Of a DNA stretch of 64,000 bases, positions 38,579 to 46,795 are shown in pieces; within the stretch, counting starts at the first letter, position 1; every line of letters starts with the position of its first letter. The position numbers and the translations under genes were made by a program. The DNA lies in NCBI GenBank assembly GCA_034435455.1, contig DAOTXL010000042.1:1-64000 (forward strand), given 5' to 3'. The notes below the pieces were generated by a model. That model saw only the letters and a program-made list of their open reading frames with translations, searched no databases and was not told the origin of the DNA. This stretch comes from DAOTXL01 sp034435455. GTDB taxonomy: Bacteria > Chloroflexota > Anaerolineae > JAAYZQ01.

Positions 38579-40672
38579 ATGAAAACCAACACCCTGTGGA
38601 GCCATTTTCTGCCGCTCCTGGCCCTGCTGTTGCCCCTGGTAGTCACCTGCGGCCCCGCGCCTACCGCGATACCGCCCACCCCCACCCCGGTGGTGGAGGT
38701 CCAACCGACCGATACGCCGGTGCCGACCGACACCCCCCGCCCGACCGATGCGCCGGAACCTACCCCCACCCCCACCCCCGAACCGACCCCGACCCCCGTC
38801 GCCCACTTTGCAAAGGCCTCCTGCCCCTTCGACCTGCCCGCCGACCTGGTGGAAGGCAAAACCATCGAGTGCGGCTACCTGACAGTGCCCGAAAACCGCG
38901 CCCTGGCCGCCAGCCGGACCATCCGCCTGGCCGTGGCCATCCTCCATCCCCAGGGCGGGGCAAGTGAACCCGACCCCATCCTCTTCCTGGCGGGTGGGCC
39001 GGGGGGCAGTGTGCTGGAAGCCCTCCACCTGGCCTTCCCCAAGTTCGAGCCGTCGCTGGGGGCCCACCGCGACCTCATCCTCTTCGATCAACGGGGGATG
39101 GGGCGGTCGGAGCCGGCGCTCGACTGCCCCAAACTGAGCGAACTCAACCTGGAGCTCCTCGACTATGAGATGGACGGCAGGCAATACACCGACCCGGAGA
39201 TCGCCGAACTCAACCGCCAGACGCTTCTGGAGTGTGAGGCAAGCCTGAGCCAGACCGCCGACCTGTCGGCCTACAACTCGGCGGCCAGCGCCGCTGATGT
39301 GAACGACCTGCGCCAGGCCCTGGGCTACGATCAGGTGAACCTGTGGGGCGTCTCTTATGGAACCCGGCTGGCCCTGGAGGTGATGCGCGACTATCCCCAG
39401 GGCATCCGCAGCGTAGTGCTCGACTCGGTCTACCCCCCCGACGTCAATCTATACCTGGCAGCGCCGGCCAACGCCAACCGGGCTTTTCAAATCTTTTTCG
39501 CCGGCTGTGCCGCCGACCAGGCGTGCAATGCCGCCTACCCGGACCTGCGCCCCCTCTTTTTCGACACAGTAGAGCGCCTGAACGACGCGCCGGCCTCCAT
39601 CACCGTCACCGATCCCACCACCGGCAAAAGCTACAACGCCGTGATGAACGGCTACAACCTGTTGGGCCTGCTATTCCAATTGCTGTACGAGACCGACGTC
39701 ATCCCGGCGCTGCCTCAGCTCCTCCACAACGCCAGCCAGGGCAACTACACCATGATCGAGGTGATCCTCAGCCAACTACTGGCTCAGCAGGAGATGACAA
39801 GCATCGGCATGCAGTTCTCGGTACAGTGCAACGAAGAAATCCCCTTCGACTCCCTTGCCGATCTGGAAGAGGTGCTCGCCCAATACCCCGACCTGGCCTA
39901 CTTTTTTGAATACTCAGTCGTCGGCAAATTTACCTTCCAGGTGTGTGAAGAGTGGGATTCGGGCCGGGCAGCCCCCATCGAGAACGAACCGGTACGCAGC
40001 GACCTGCCGACGCTGATCATGGCCGGCGAATACGATCCCATCACCCCGCCCGACTGGGGGCGACATGCCGCAGAAACGCTCAAGAACAGCTTTTTCTTCG
40101 AGTATCCGGGGATGGGGCATGGCACCAGCCTCGGCGGCGGCTGCCCGACCGAGATGATGATCGCCTTCCTGGAAGACCCAACCAGGGCGCCCGACGACAC
40201 CTGCATCGGGGAGATGGGGGGGCCGCAGTGGGCTGTGCCGGCGGAAGGAGCAGAAGCCATCGTCCTGGAACCGTTCACCAATACACAGATGGGCATCCAG
40301 GGCGTTGTGCCGGCCGGCTGGACCGAAACCAGCCTCGGCGTCTATGCCCGGCGCAGTTCGGGGCTGGACGCAGCGGTGATCATCGCCCAGGCCGCGCCGA
40401 TGAGCGCCGACAGCCTTCTGGGGCTGTTGGTCGGGCAATTGGGGCTGAAGGCGCCGCCGGCCAGTGTCGGCGAGCGCCAGGCCAATGGCCTTACCTGGAC
40501 CCTCTATGCCGTCGAGGTGCAGGGGCTTTCGATAGATTTCGCCCTGGCGGAAAGCGGGAAGCTGGGGCTGATCGTGCTGCTGCAAAGCACCGCCGAGGAA
40601 CACGATGCCCTGTACCAGGCTGTCTTTCTGCCGGTGATTGATGCGCTAAAGCCGATCGCCGGGCCGGGATAG
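38579..40672 (+). CDS. Secreted alpha/beta-hydrolase peptidase (S33, TAP-like C-terminus)
   Basis: 697 aa; ATG 38579 preceded by AAGGAGAGAGGG. An N-terminal signal peptide with a lipobox-like LVVTC (Cys24) is followed by a Thr/Pro linker (about 27-72). The alpha/beta-hydrolase domain contains FLAGGPGGS (oxyanion), LFDQRGMGRSEP and nucleophile Ser in LWGVSYGTRLAL (near 258). Asp is in AGEYDPITPPDWG (near 484) and His in GMGHGTSL (near 512), so the triad is complete. The helical cap lies between. An additional ~130-residue C-terminal domain (about 560-697) is not recognised. Resembles tripeptidyl aminopeptidases; probably extracellular peptide degradation. Confidence 0.88.
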   Translation: MKTNTLWSHFLPLLALLLPLVVTCGPAPTAIPPTPTPVVEVQPTDTPVPTDTPRPTDAPEPTPTPTPEPTPTPVAHFAKASCPFDLPADLVEGKTIECGYLTVPENRALAASRTIRLAVAILHPQGGASEPDPILFLAGGPGGSVLEALHLAFPKFEPSLGAHRDLILFDQRGMGRSEPALDCPKLSELNLELLDYEMDGRQYTDPEIAELNRQTLLECEASLSQTADLSAYNSAASAADVNDLRQALGYDQVNLWGVSYGTRLALEVMRDYPQGIRSVVLDSVYPPDVNLYLAAPANANRAFQIFFAGCAADQACNAAYPDLRPLFFDTVERLNDAPASITVTDPTTGKSYNAVMNGYNLLGLLFQLLYETDVIPALPQLLHNASQGNYTMIEVILSQLLAQQEMTSIGMQFSVQCNEEIPFDSLADLEEVLAQYPDLAYFFEYSVVGKFTFQVCEEWDSGRAAPIENEPVRSDLPTLIMAGEYDPITPPDWGRHAAETLKNSFFFEYPGMGHGTSLGGGCPTEMMIAFLEDPTRAPDDTCIGEMGGPQWAVPAEGAEAIVLEPFTNTQMGIQGVVPAGWTETSLGVYARRSSGLDAAVIIAQAAPMSADSLLGLLVGQLGLKAPPASVGERQANGLTWTLYAVEVQGLSIDFALAESGKLGLIVLLQSTAEEHDALYQAVFLPVIDALKPIAGPG

Positions 40673-40696
40673 GGGCCCGACCTTCGGGTATATACC

Positions 40697-40706
40697 TGCA
40701 ATTGCA
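40697..40706 (+). promoter_or_regulatory. Possible Fur-family binding site upstream of the Fur-like gene
   Basis: TGCAATTGCA is a perfect 10-bp palindrome, 31 bp before the regulator's ATG, in an AT-rich island. It shares the TTGCAA half-site with the larger operator at 41263-41290. May serve autoregulation. Confidence 0.4.
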
Positions 40707-40736
40707 AATAAATTCGACAACCGGGAAGGCAAGAGG

Positions 40737-41171
40737 ATGGCCTGCGAACAGATCTTTCTCCAACAACTGCGCAAGCGAGGGTTCCGATTGACCCCGCAAC
40801 GGGAGATCATCCTGTCGGTCTTGCACGAGATCGAGGGGTGGGCAACCGCCGACGAGATCTACAGACAGGTACAAAATGTCAGCGGTTCCGTGGATGTCTC
40901 GACCGTGTACCGCACCCTGGACCTGCTTCAGGAACTCGGCCTGGTTGCGTGTGTGGATGCCGGCGATGACCAACGGCGCTACCAACTCCTCGGCATCCAC
41001 GGCCCCCACCTGCACCTGGTCTGCCAGGCCTGCGGCCAGGTCATCGGCGCCGACCTGGAGAGCGCCCAGGCCTTCGCCCAACGCCTGCAAGCCGACTATG
41101 GCTTCCGGGCAGCCCTTGAACACCTCTCTGTGCCGGGGCTGTGCCCGACCTGCGCCGCCGGCGACAGATAG
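40737..41171 (+). CDS. Fur-family metalloregulator (Nur-like candidate)
   Basis: 144 aa, ATG 40737 after GGCAAGAGG. Winged-helix domain (about 1-80: RLTPQREIILSVL, SVDVSTVYRTLDLLQELGLV) and dimerisation domain (about 85-144). Structural zinc cysteines: Cys96 and Cys99 in CQACG, Cys136 and Cys139 in CPTC. The regulatory His cluster is GIHGPHLHLVC. Sequence alone does not tell Fur, Zur, PerR and Nur apart. A Nur (nickel) role is inferred from the TTGCAA-based operator and CooT-like gene in the operon downstream. Confidence 0.88.
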   Translation: MACEQIFLQQLRKRGFRLTPQREIILSVLHEIEGWATADEIYRQVQNVSGSVDVSTVYRTLDLLQELGLVACVDAGDDQRRYQLLGIHGPHLHLVCQACGQVIGADLESAQAFAQRLQADYGFRAALEHLSVPGLCPTCAAGDR

Positions 41172-41235
41172 CCCCTCTGCCTGTTCCTCCTAACCTTCAT
41201 CCCACCACGTCACTTGATCCGGCCACCCTCCCGAT

Positions 41236-41264
41236 TTGCCAGGACACCCTTGTTGTGCTATACT
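41236..41264 (+). promoter_or_regulatory. Promoter of the methyltransferase-FmdE-CooT operon
   Basis: TTGCCA (41236-41241), 17-bp spacer, TATACT (41259-41264). Expected start near 41271 inside the operator. Confidence 0.8.
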
Positions 41265-41290
41265 CTTATTGCAACCAGTTGCAATAAGAG
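41263..41290 (+). promoter_or_regulatory. 13-bp perfect inverted repeat operator over the transcription start
   Basis: CTCTTATTGCAAC (41263-41275) and GTTGCAATAAGAG (41278-41290) are perfect complements across a 2-bp centre. It overlaps the end of the -10 box and the start site. It contains TTGCAA-N4-TTGCAA, close to the TTGCAA-N5-TTGCAA form I recall for the Streptomyces nickel regulator Nur. Most likely bound by the Fur-family protein encoded 90 bp upstream. Confidence 0.82.
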
Positions 41291-41332
41291 GCGGCTCGGA
41301 GGGGAGTCCGACGCGACAAGGGAAGGGGGCAG

Positions 41333-42163
41333 ATGACGAACCTGGGTTCGGGAGTGGCCTTGCGCCGGTGGCAGGAGCAGGTGATCGCCTGCCGCGAAGC
41401 ACGGTGGGAAAAGGAAGAGGAGGCCTGGCAACGCGCGGCGGGATGGTACCAGGACTGGGTACAGCACAACGACTATGTGGACCTTGTCCTGCCGCGCCTG
41501 CTGTCGGTTGTTGGCCCCAAGGCGCGGGTGCTGGAGGTCGGCCCCGGCAGTGGCGCCTTCACCCTGCCGCTGGCCCGCGTCGTGCGAGAGGTCGTCGCCG
41601 TGGAGCCCTCGGCACCCATGCGCGCCGTGCTGGTCCGCAACCTGTCCCACGCCGGTATTTCCAACGTCTGCCTCATCCCCCAGCCGATAGAAGAGGCGGT
41701 GACTACCCTGGCCGGGCCGTTCGACCTGGCATTGGCCTCCTATTCCCTCTATAACGTGGAAGCGATCGATCTGGTGATCCGAAACCTGGTGCACCTTTCC
41801 GGGCATGTCGTCGCCCTGATGGGCACCGGCGAGCCGCGGGAGTGGGAGCAGGAGCTATACCGCCGCTTCCGGGGTCGGGATCGGGTCGCCCCGCCCCAGA
41901 TGCAGTACTTTTACCCGCTGCTGTTGGAGATGGGCATCTATGCCGACGTGGAGGTCTTTTGGACCAGTTACAATTATGTCTACGACTCGGAAGAGGCATT
42001 GGTCGAATGGTGGCGGCGCTATTTCCACCTGTCCGAAGCCGGGTGTTCGGACCTGAGGGCGGCCCTGTTGCCTCTGATCGAACGGCGGGATGGACAGATC
42101 GGCATCTATCAACGCAGCCGCGCCGCCCTGGTGTGGATCGAGCGGGGGCGCAACATCGGATAG
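41333..42163 (+). CDS. Class I SAM-dependent methyltransferase
   Basis: 276 aa, ATG 41333 after GGAAGGGGG. SAM-binding motif I VLEVGPGSGAFTLPLARV (about 65-82) and motif II VVAVEPSAPM. The N-terminal ~50 residues form a Trp-rich helix (GVALRRWQEQ, AAGWYQDWVQHNDY). The C-terminal half has no recognised family signature. First gene of the operon under the 41263-41290 operator. Substrate unknown; the neighbours suggest a metal-related small molecule or cofactor. Confidence 0.82.
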   Translation: MTNLGSGVALRRWQEQVIACREARWEKEEEAWQRAAGWYQDWVQHNDYVDLVLPRLLSVVGPKARVLEVGPGSGAFTLPLARVVREVVAVEPSAPMRAVLVRNLSHAGISNVCLIPQPIEEAVTTLAGPFDLALASYSLYNVEAIDLVIRNLVHLSGHVVALMGTGEPREWEQELYRRFRGRDRVAPPQMQYFYPLLLEMGIYADVEVFWTSYNYVYDSEEALVEWWRRYFHLSEAGCSDLRAALLPLIERRDGQIGIYQRSRAALVWIERGRNIG

Positions 42164-42173
42164 GGGAAATACC

Positions 42174-43133
42174 ATGCTGAGCAGGGAGGCCGTCTTTCAT
42201 CAGATCGACGCCGACCGGGTGGAACCGATCCAGCAACAGATCGAAGTAGAGTATGACAACGCCCTGCAGGTACCGGTGAGCTTCCGGCGTGCTGGCCGGC
42301 GCTACGAGATCACAGAGGTAATCGCAGCGTTCCACGAGTCGGCCGAGGACCCCTCGGCCCTCTACCTGGTGCGCACCGGGGAGGCGGTCTATGCCCTCTA
42401 TCTGGATCCGATCTGGCAGGAAAGCCCCTCTGTGTGGCGCTGTCAGTGGGTGCTCCACTTCCAGGTAGAGGAGGAGGGAGAGGAGAGGGAAGCGATGCTC
42501 GTTGACTGGAAGCTCAAACAGGTGGCCGATTTCCACGGCCATCTCTGCCCGGACCTGGCCATCGGCTACCGGGCCAGCCGGTACGCCCTCGACACCCTGG
42601 CGGTGGAGAGGCTGTGGGGGGAGGAACTGCGCGCCATCGTCGAGAACACCACCTCGGCGGTGGATGCCGTGCAACAAGTGACCGGTTGCACCGTGGCCAA
42701 TCGGCGGCTGCACCTGCACGACCACGGCCGGCACATCTATATCTTTGCCTGTGGGGAGGGGCCTGGCCTCCGGCTGGCCCTCAAACCGGGGGTGCTGCCC
42801 GCCGATCCCGAGTTTCTGGCCCTGGAGCAGGCCATCCAGAGCAGGCAGGCGACTCTGGCACAAACGGCCCGCTATCAGACCCTGCTGGACCGACGCATCG
42901 CCACCCTGCTCCAACTGGCGCCGGAAGCCCTCTTTGAGGTGACGCGCATAACCGTCGAGTGGCCGGAGGTCTCCTTTACCTCAGCCCTCATCCCCTGCGA
43001 TGCCTGTGGCGAGCTGGTCGTCGAGACCCACCTGATAGCCGACGGGGAAAGGCGGCTCTGTCGGCCATGTAGCGAGGGGGAAAAGGGGGACCGCCCCCCT
43101 GCCTTTCTTGCAGAACCACCTTGCCCACGGTAG
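42174..43133 (+). CDS. FmdE-family metal-binding protein with an extra N-terminal domain
   Basis: 319 aa from ATG 42174. Residues ~15-100 are a small beta-rich domain I cannot name with confidence (it resembles short DUF6504-like domains). Residues ~107-290 are FmdE-like: VADFHGHLCPDLAIGYRAS, IVENTTSAVDAVQQVTGCT and HLHDHGRHIYIFACG carry the conserved His and Cys. A C-terminal zinc ribbon has CDACGE and CRPC. An internal ATG at 42495 sits behind the strong GGAGAGGAGAGGGA and would make the FmdE part alone (212 aa). FmdE relatives occur with Mo/W or Ni enzymes. Confidence 0.8.
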   Translation: MLSREAVFHQIDADRVEPIQQQIEVEYDNALQVPVSFRRAGRRYEITEVIAAFHESAEDPSALYLVRTGEAVYALYLDPIWQESPSVWRCQWVLHFQVEEEGEEREAMLVDWKLKQVADFHGHLCPDLAIGYRASRYALDTLAVERLWGEELRAIVENTTSAVDAVQQVTGCTVANRRLHLHDHGRHIYIFACGEGPGLRLALKPGVLPADPEFLALEQAIQSRQATLAQTARYQTLLDRRIATLLQLAPEALFEVTRITVEWPEVSFTSALIPCDACGELVVETHLIADGERRLCRPCSEGEKGDRPPAFLAEPPCPR

Positions 43134-43139
43134 CAACCC

Positions 43140-44180
43140 ATGAGACAGCGATTTCTGATCACCGGCGGCGCGGGCTTTTTGGGGATCAACCTGATCCGCT
43201 TTCTGGTCAGGCAGGGCCACGCCGTAACCTCTCTTGATATTGCCGATTTCCCTTATGCCGACGTCGTGGACAGGATCCAGGTTCTCCAGGGCGACATTCG
43301 GGACCCGAACGCCGTTGAGCGGGCGCTGGAAGAGGTAGAGATCGTGGTCCATGCTGCCGCCGCTTTGCCCCTGTACCCCCGTCAGGAGATCTATGCCACC
43401 AATATAGACGGAACGCGAACGGTGCTCGAAGCGGCCTATCGGCGTGGGGTCCGGTGGCTGATCCACATCTCCAGTACGGCCGTCTATGGCATCCCCGATC
43501 ACCATCCACTTCTGGAAGACGATCCGCTGAGCGGGGTAGGCCCTTACGGCGAGAGCAAGGTCGAGGTCGAAAAGATCTGCCATGAATATCGCCGCCGGGG
43601 CCTGTGCATTCCGATCCTGCGCCCCAAGTCGTTCGTTGGGCCGGAGCGGCTTGGAGTGTTCGCCCTGTTGTACGAGTGGGCCAGCGAGGGCAGGCACTTT
43701 CCCATCCTCGGCAGTGGCCGCAACCGTTATCAACTCCTGGATGTCGAGGACCTCTGTCAGGCAGTGGTCCTGGCCGCCAATGGGCCTGAGGAAAAGGTCA
43801 ACGACGTTTTCAACATTGGCGCCACCCAGTTCACCACCGTGCGCGAGGAGTTCCAGGCCGTTCTGGACGAGGCCGGGTATGGCCGGCGTGTGATCCCCCT
43901 TCCTGCCTCGCCGGCACGGGCGATGCTCCGCCTTCTGGAGCGCCTGCACCTGTCCCCTCTGTACCAATGGACCTACGACACGATCGTCACCGATTCGTTC
44001 GTGTCGGTAGAGAAGGCCAGGCGGCTGTTGGGGTTCCAGCCGCAATACTCCAACCGGGATGCGCTCCTGAGGAACTATCGCTGGTACCTGGAAAACAGGG
44101 CAACCCTGGGCGCTGGCGGCATCACCCACCGGGTGGCATGGAATCAGGGGTTGCTGCGGCTGGCCAAACTGTTCTTTTGA
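43140..44180 (+). CDS. NAD-dependent epimerase/dehydratase (extended SDR)
   Basis: 346 aa, ATG 43140, 6 bp after the FmdE gene. Rossmann motif ITGGAGFLGINLIRFL (about 8-23), active-site Ser/Tyr/Lys in HISSTAVYG and YGESKVEVEK, and the substrate region RPKSFVGPERLGVF. Overall length and order fit UDP-sugar epimerases and related 3-beta-HSD-like SDRs. The position inside a putative metal operon is odd, and its substrate may not be a nucleotide sugar. Confidence 0.87.
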   Translation: MRQRFLITGGAGFLGINLIRFLVRQGHAVTSLDIADFPYADVVDRIQVLQGDIRDPNAVERALEEVEIVVHAAAALPLYPRQEIYATNIDGTRTVLEAAYRRGVRWLIHISSTAVYGIPDHHPLLEDDPLSGVGPYGESKVEVEKICHEYRRRGLCIPILRPKSFVGPERLGVFALLYEWASEGRHFPILGSGRNRYQLLDVEDLCQAVVLAANGPEEKVNDVFNIGATQFTTVREEFQAVLDEAGYGRRVIPLPASPARAMLRLLERLHLSPLYQWTYDTIVTDSFVSVEKARRLLGFQPQYSNRDALLRNYRWYLENRATLGAGGITHRVAWNQGLLRLAKLFF

Positions 44181-44198
44181 ACCAACGGGAGTTTACCG

Positions 44199-44399
44199 AT
44201 GTGCCAGGCAACGGTCTATCTGGACGGTGATAAGGTGATGGAAGAAGTGATCTGGCTGGAACCCACACCCGATGGGTTTCTGTTGAGGTCCCTGTTCGAG
44301 GAACCCCGCGAGATTCGGGGCAAACTGGAGGGCATTGACCTGCTCAAACATCGGGTCTTGCTCACGTCAAAAACTCACGGCCAAAAGGAGGAGCCATGA
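44199..44399 (+). CDS. cooT: CooT-like nickel-binding protein
   Basis: 66 aa, ATG 44199. The protein starts M-C-Q-A-T-V-Y-L, the CooT signature in which Cys2 of a homodimer binds nickel; in Rhodospirillum rubrum CooT belongs to the CO-dehydrogenase maturation set. The rest (VMEEVIWLEPTPDGFLLRSL, REIRGKLEGIDLLKHRVLL) follows the small beta-fold of this family. No CO dehydrogenase gene is in the window, so it may serve another Ni enzyme or a general Ni pool. Overlaps the next gene by ATGA. Confidence 0.82.
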   Translation: MCQATVYLDGDKVMEEVIWLEPTPDGFLLRSLFEEPREIRGKLEGIDLLKHRVLLTSKTHGQKEEP

Positions 44400-44632
44400 A
44401 CGACATGGAGAAGCTGCGCGCCCTGCTGCCCCACTGGATCGAACACAATCAGGAGCACGCCGGGGAGTTTGACGCCTGGGCCGAAAAGGCCATCGCCGCC
44501 GGCCACGAGACGGCTGCGCATCAGATGCGCCGTGCTGCCGAGGCGATGCACCAGGCGACCGGGGCGTTGCAAGCGGCCCTGGCAGAGTTGGGCGGGGCCA
44601 TCGCCCTGGACCACCCCATCCATACCCACTGA
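44396..44632 (+). CDS. Small helical protein coupled to cooT
   Basis: 78 aa; ATG overlaps the cooT stop by 4 bp. All-helical, with HWIEHNQEHAGEFDAWAEKA near the N-terminus, AAHQMRRAAEAMHQATGAL in the middle and a His-containing tail (DHPIHTH). Nine histidines in 78 residues suggest metal handling. I do not have a firm family name; short proteins with a HWIEHN motif are often neighbours of CooT. Last gene of the operon. Confidence 0.7.
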   Translation: MNDMEKLRALLPHWIEHNQEHAGEFDAWAEKAIAAGHETAAHQMRRAAEAMHQATGALQAALAELGGAIALDHPIHTH

Positions 44633-44659
44633 CTTGTGCTCGCGGTGGCCCTCCTCGCC

Positions 44660-46015
44660 CTATTGATCCCGCCGGGGCCAGGCCGCCAGGAGAAAGGCCA
44701 GCCCCAGCCCGACCAGGCCGCCGGCTACAACCCCCAGCGCCGTAGTTAGCAGAGGGCGGGGAAAGGCCGGCTCGGCCGGTTCACGGGCAGCCGCCGCCAT
44801 TTGCACCTCGACGCCGGTCAACTGGGAGGTGATCTGAACCTCGGCCCCCTTGCGGGCCAGGGTGAGATAGTTTTCACGGGCCAGGTCGCAGGCATCGCTC
44901 AGGTCCCGCTTGAGCGCCTGTTGCTGCTGCAGGTCGGCCTGCAAACGGCCGATCTCGGCCTGCAAGGCTGCGATCTGTGCCGAAGCTGTGTCGTCCTGCC
45001 CATAGGTCAGCAGTTCCTCCCCCCTCAACAGAGCCAGCGACCGGGTGGCGATCTCGGCCTGGGCTGCCGCCCGGTCGGCCCCCAGGCGGGCGATGAGGCC
45101 ATCCAGCCTGGCAGCCGCCTGCCCGACCGTGATCTGAGGCCGGTCCGGCCAGCCCTGACCCAGTTCCAGGCTCAGCGCCGTGGTGATCCAGTGCGTGAAG
45201 GCGCCCGCTTCCAACGAAAACAGGGCAAACTGCTCGCCGGGCGTCAATGGGTCTGCATCGGGCAGGGTTGCCAGTTGAGCTTTCAGGCTTTGGGCACCAA
45301 AAAGCAGGTGATCAATGCGGTTGGTGCGGGCCAGAAAGCCATCCACCTGTCGTTGGGCTGCAACAAGCTGCCCCCTTTGCAGGTCGGCCAGGACCTGCTG
45401 CCTCTGGTCAATCTGGCGGGTTAATTCATTTTCCCGGCTCTCCCGCACAAAATCCTGGAGCGCCTTCTTGGCCGCTTCATAGGCCGTCCGGGCGTTGGCG
45501 ATCTGCGCCTGGATCTGTTCGTAACCGGGTGAGGTATTGCTATACAGACGGTTGACCTGATCGCAATAGGCCGCGGCCCAGGCGTTAGCGATCGCTGCCG
45601 CTTTGCCCGGGGCATCGGCCCGGGCCTGGAGGGAGATCAGGTTTCCCTCGGTGCGAATGTCGGTTGCCCTTCGCATCCCCTCCACCGACCGTTCTTCGGG
45701 CGGCAGCGCATCGGCCAGACGCTCGAGGGCTCTGGCCAACAGGTCTGGGCTCTGTGCCAGCCCCACCAGAGTTTGGCGGCGGACCTGGTCCTCCTGAACC
45801 GATAGATTGACGACATTTTCCTCCGCCACCGTCTGGAAGCGAGGGTCGAGGGTCACCGCCGGGCGGAGCTTGGTGATGAGCACCAGGGCTTCGGCCTCAT
45901 AGGCCGGCGGCCAGACCAGGCTCAAGATCAAAGCCACCCCACCGGCGATCAAAGCACCGACCAACGGCAGCCAAAACCACCGCCGCAGGGTTAGAACGAT
46001 TTCCTGAAACGTCAT
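44660..46015 (-). CDS. Wzz-type polysaccharide chain-length/co-polymerase protein
   Basis: 451 aa, ATG 46015. N-terminal helix (WFWLPLVGALIAGGVALIL) and Wzz domain (about 1-130, AYEAEALVLITKL), a long periplasmic coiled-coil region (about 160-390, AQIANARTAYEAAKKALQDF), and a C-terminal helix (LLTTALGVVAGGLVGLGLAFLLA). No Walker motifs follow, so the BY-kinase partner is separate or missing. Controls chain length in Wzx/Wzy-dependent export. Last gene of the polysaccharide cluster, 9 bp after the GT26 gene. Confidence 0.9.
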   Translation of the reverse strand: MTFQEIVLTLRRWFWLPLVGALIAGGVALILSLVWPPAYEAEALVLITKLRPAVTLDPRFQTVAEENVVNLSVQEDQVRRQTLVGLAQSPDLLARALERLADALPPEERSVEGMRRATDIRTEGNLISLQARADAPGKAAAIANAWAAAYCDQVNRLYSNTSPGYEQIQAQIANARTAYEAAKKALQDFVRESRENELTRQIDQRQQVLADLQRGQLVAAQRQVDGFLARTNRIDHLLFGAQSLKAQLATLPDADPLTPGEQFALFSLEAGAFTHWITTALSLELGQGWPDRPQITVGQAAARLDGLIARLGADRAAAQAEIATRSLALLRGEELLTYGQDDTASAQIAALQAEIGRLQADLQQQQALKRDLSDACDLARENYLTLARKGAEVQITSQLTGVEVQMAAAAREPAEPAFPRPLLTTALGVVAGGLVGLGLAFLLAAWPRRDQ

Positions 46016-46024
46016 CGTGCATCC

Positions 46025-46795
46025 CTATGTCAATTCGTAACGGCGCAACCCCAACGCCTGCAATGCACTCAACAAAACAAAGGGCGGAATGCTTGTCAGG
46101 TACCGCCGCCACAGACGGCGGGGTTCGGTCCACAGGCGGAAAAGCCACTCCAGGCCACTGCGCTGCATCCAGGATGGTGCCTGCTTTTTGCGCCCGGCCA
46201 GAAAGTCAAAAGCAGCCCCCACGCCGATCAACACCGGGGCCGCCACCCGCCCCACATGCGCCGCCATCCATCGCTCCTGCTTGGGCGTGCTGAGGCCGAC
46301 CCAGACGATGTCCGCCCCGGCAGCATTGATCGCCGACACGATCTGCTCGTCCTGCTCCGCAGTCAGCGGCCGGAACGGGGGCGAACAGGTGCCGACAATC
46401 TGTAAGCCGGGAAACCGTTGCCGCAGGGCAGCGGCCAGTTGCTCGGGGACACCGACAGCCCCACCATAGAGGTAATGGCGGTACCCCCTGAGCACCGACC
46501 GTTGACACAGGGCCAGCATCAGGTCAGGGCCATACACCCGCTCTACCTGGCGAAATCCTTTGAGGTGGCTCAGCCATACCAGGGGCATGCCATCAGGCGT
46601 CACCAGGCCGGCCGAGTTGTGGATCTGCCGCAGTGACTCGTCGCGGTGGCTCTCCATCACCCCGTGGACACTGGTCACACACACATAATGGGCCTCGCCC
46701 CGGGAAATCCACCCCTCTATCACCTCCAGGACAGCCGCCATGTGGACAGCACTGACGCCCACCCCCAGGATATTCACCCGCAGCGGCTGTGACAC
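46025..46795 (-). CDS. WecG/TagA/CpsF-family (GT26) glycosyltransferase
   Basis: 256 aa, ATG 46795, directly abutting the epimerase stop. Adds an N-acetyl-mannosaminuronic acid or related sugar to a lipid-linked intermediate. Motifs: NILGVGVSAVHMAAVLEVIEG, TPDGMPLVWLSHLKG, RVYGPDLMLALCQ, YLYGGAVGVPEQLA, VGLSTPKQERWMAAH and GVGAAFDFLAG. The C-terminal basic/aromatic part (RLWTEPRRLWRRYL) is the membrane-association segment. Confidence 0.93.
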   Translation of the reverse strand: MSQPLRVNILGVGVSAVHMAAVLEVIEGWISRGEAHYVCVTSVHGVMESHRDESLRQIHNSAGLVTPDGMPLVWLSHLKGFRQVERVYGPDLMLALCQRSVLRGYRHYLYGGAVGVPEQLAAALRQRFPGLQIVGTCSPPFRPLTAEQDEQIVSAINAAGADIVWVGLSTPKQERWMAAHVGRVAAPVLIGVGAAFDFLAGRKKQAPSWMQRSGLEWLFRLWTEPRRLWRRYLTSIPPFVLLSALQALGLRRYELT

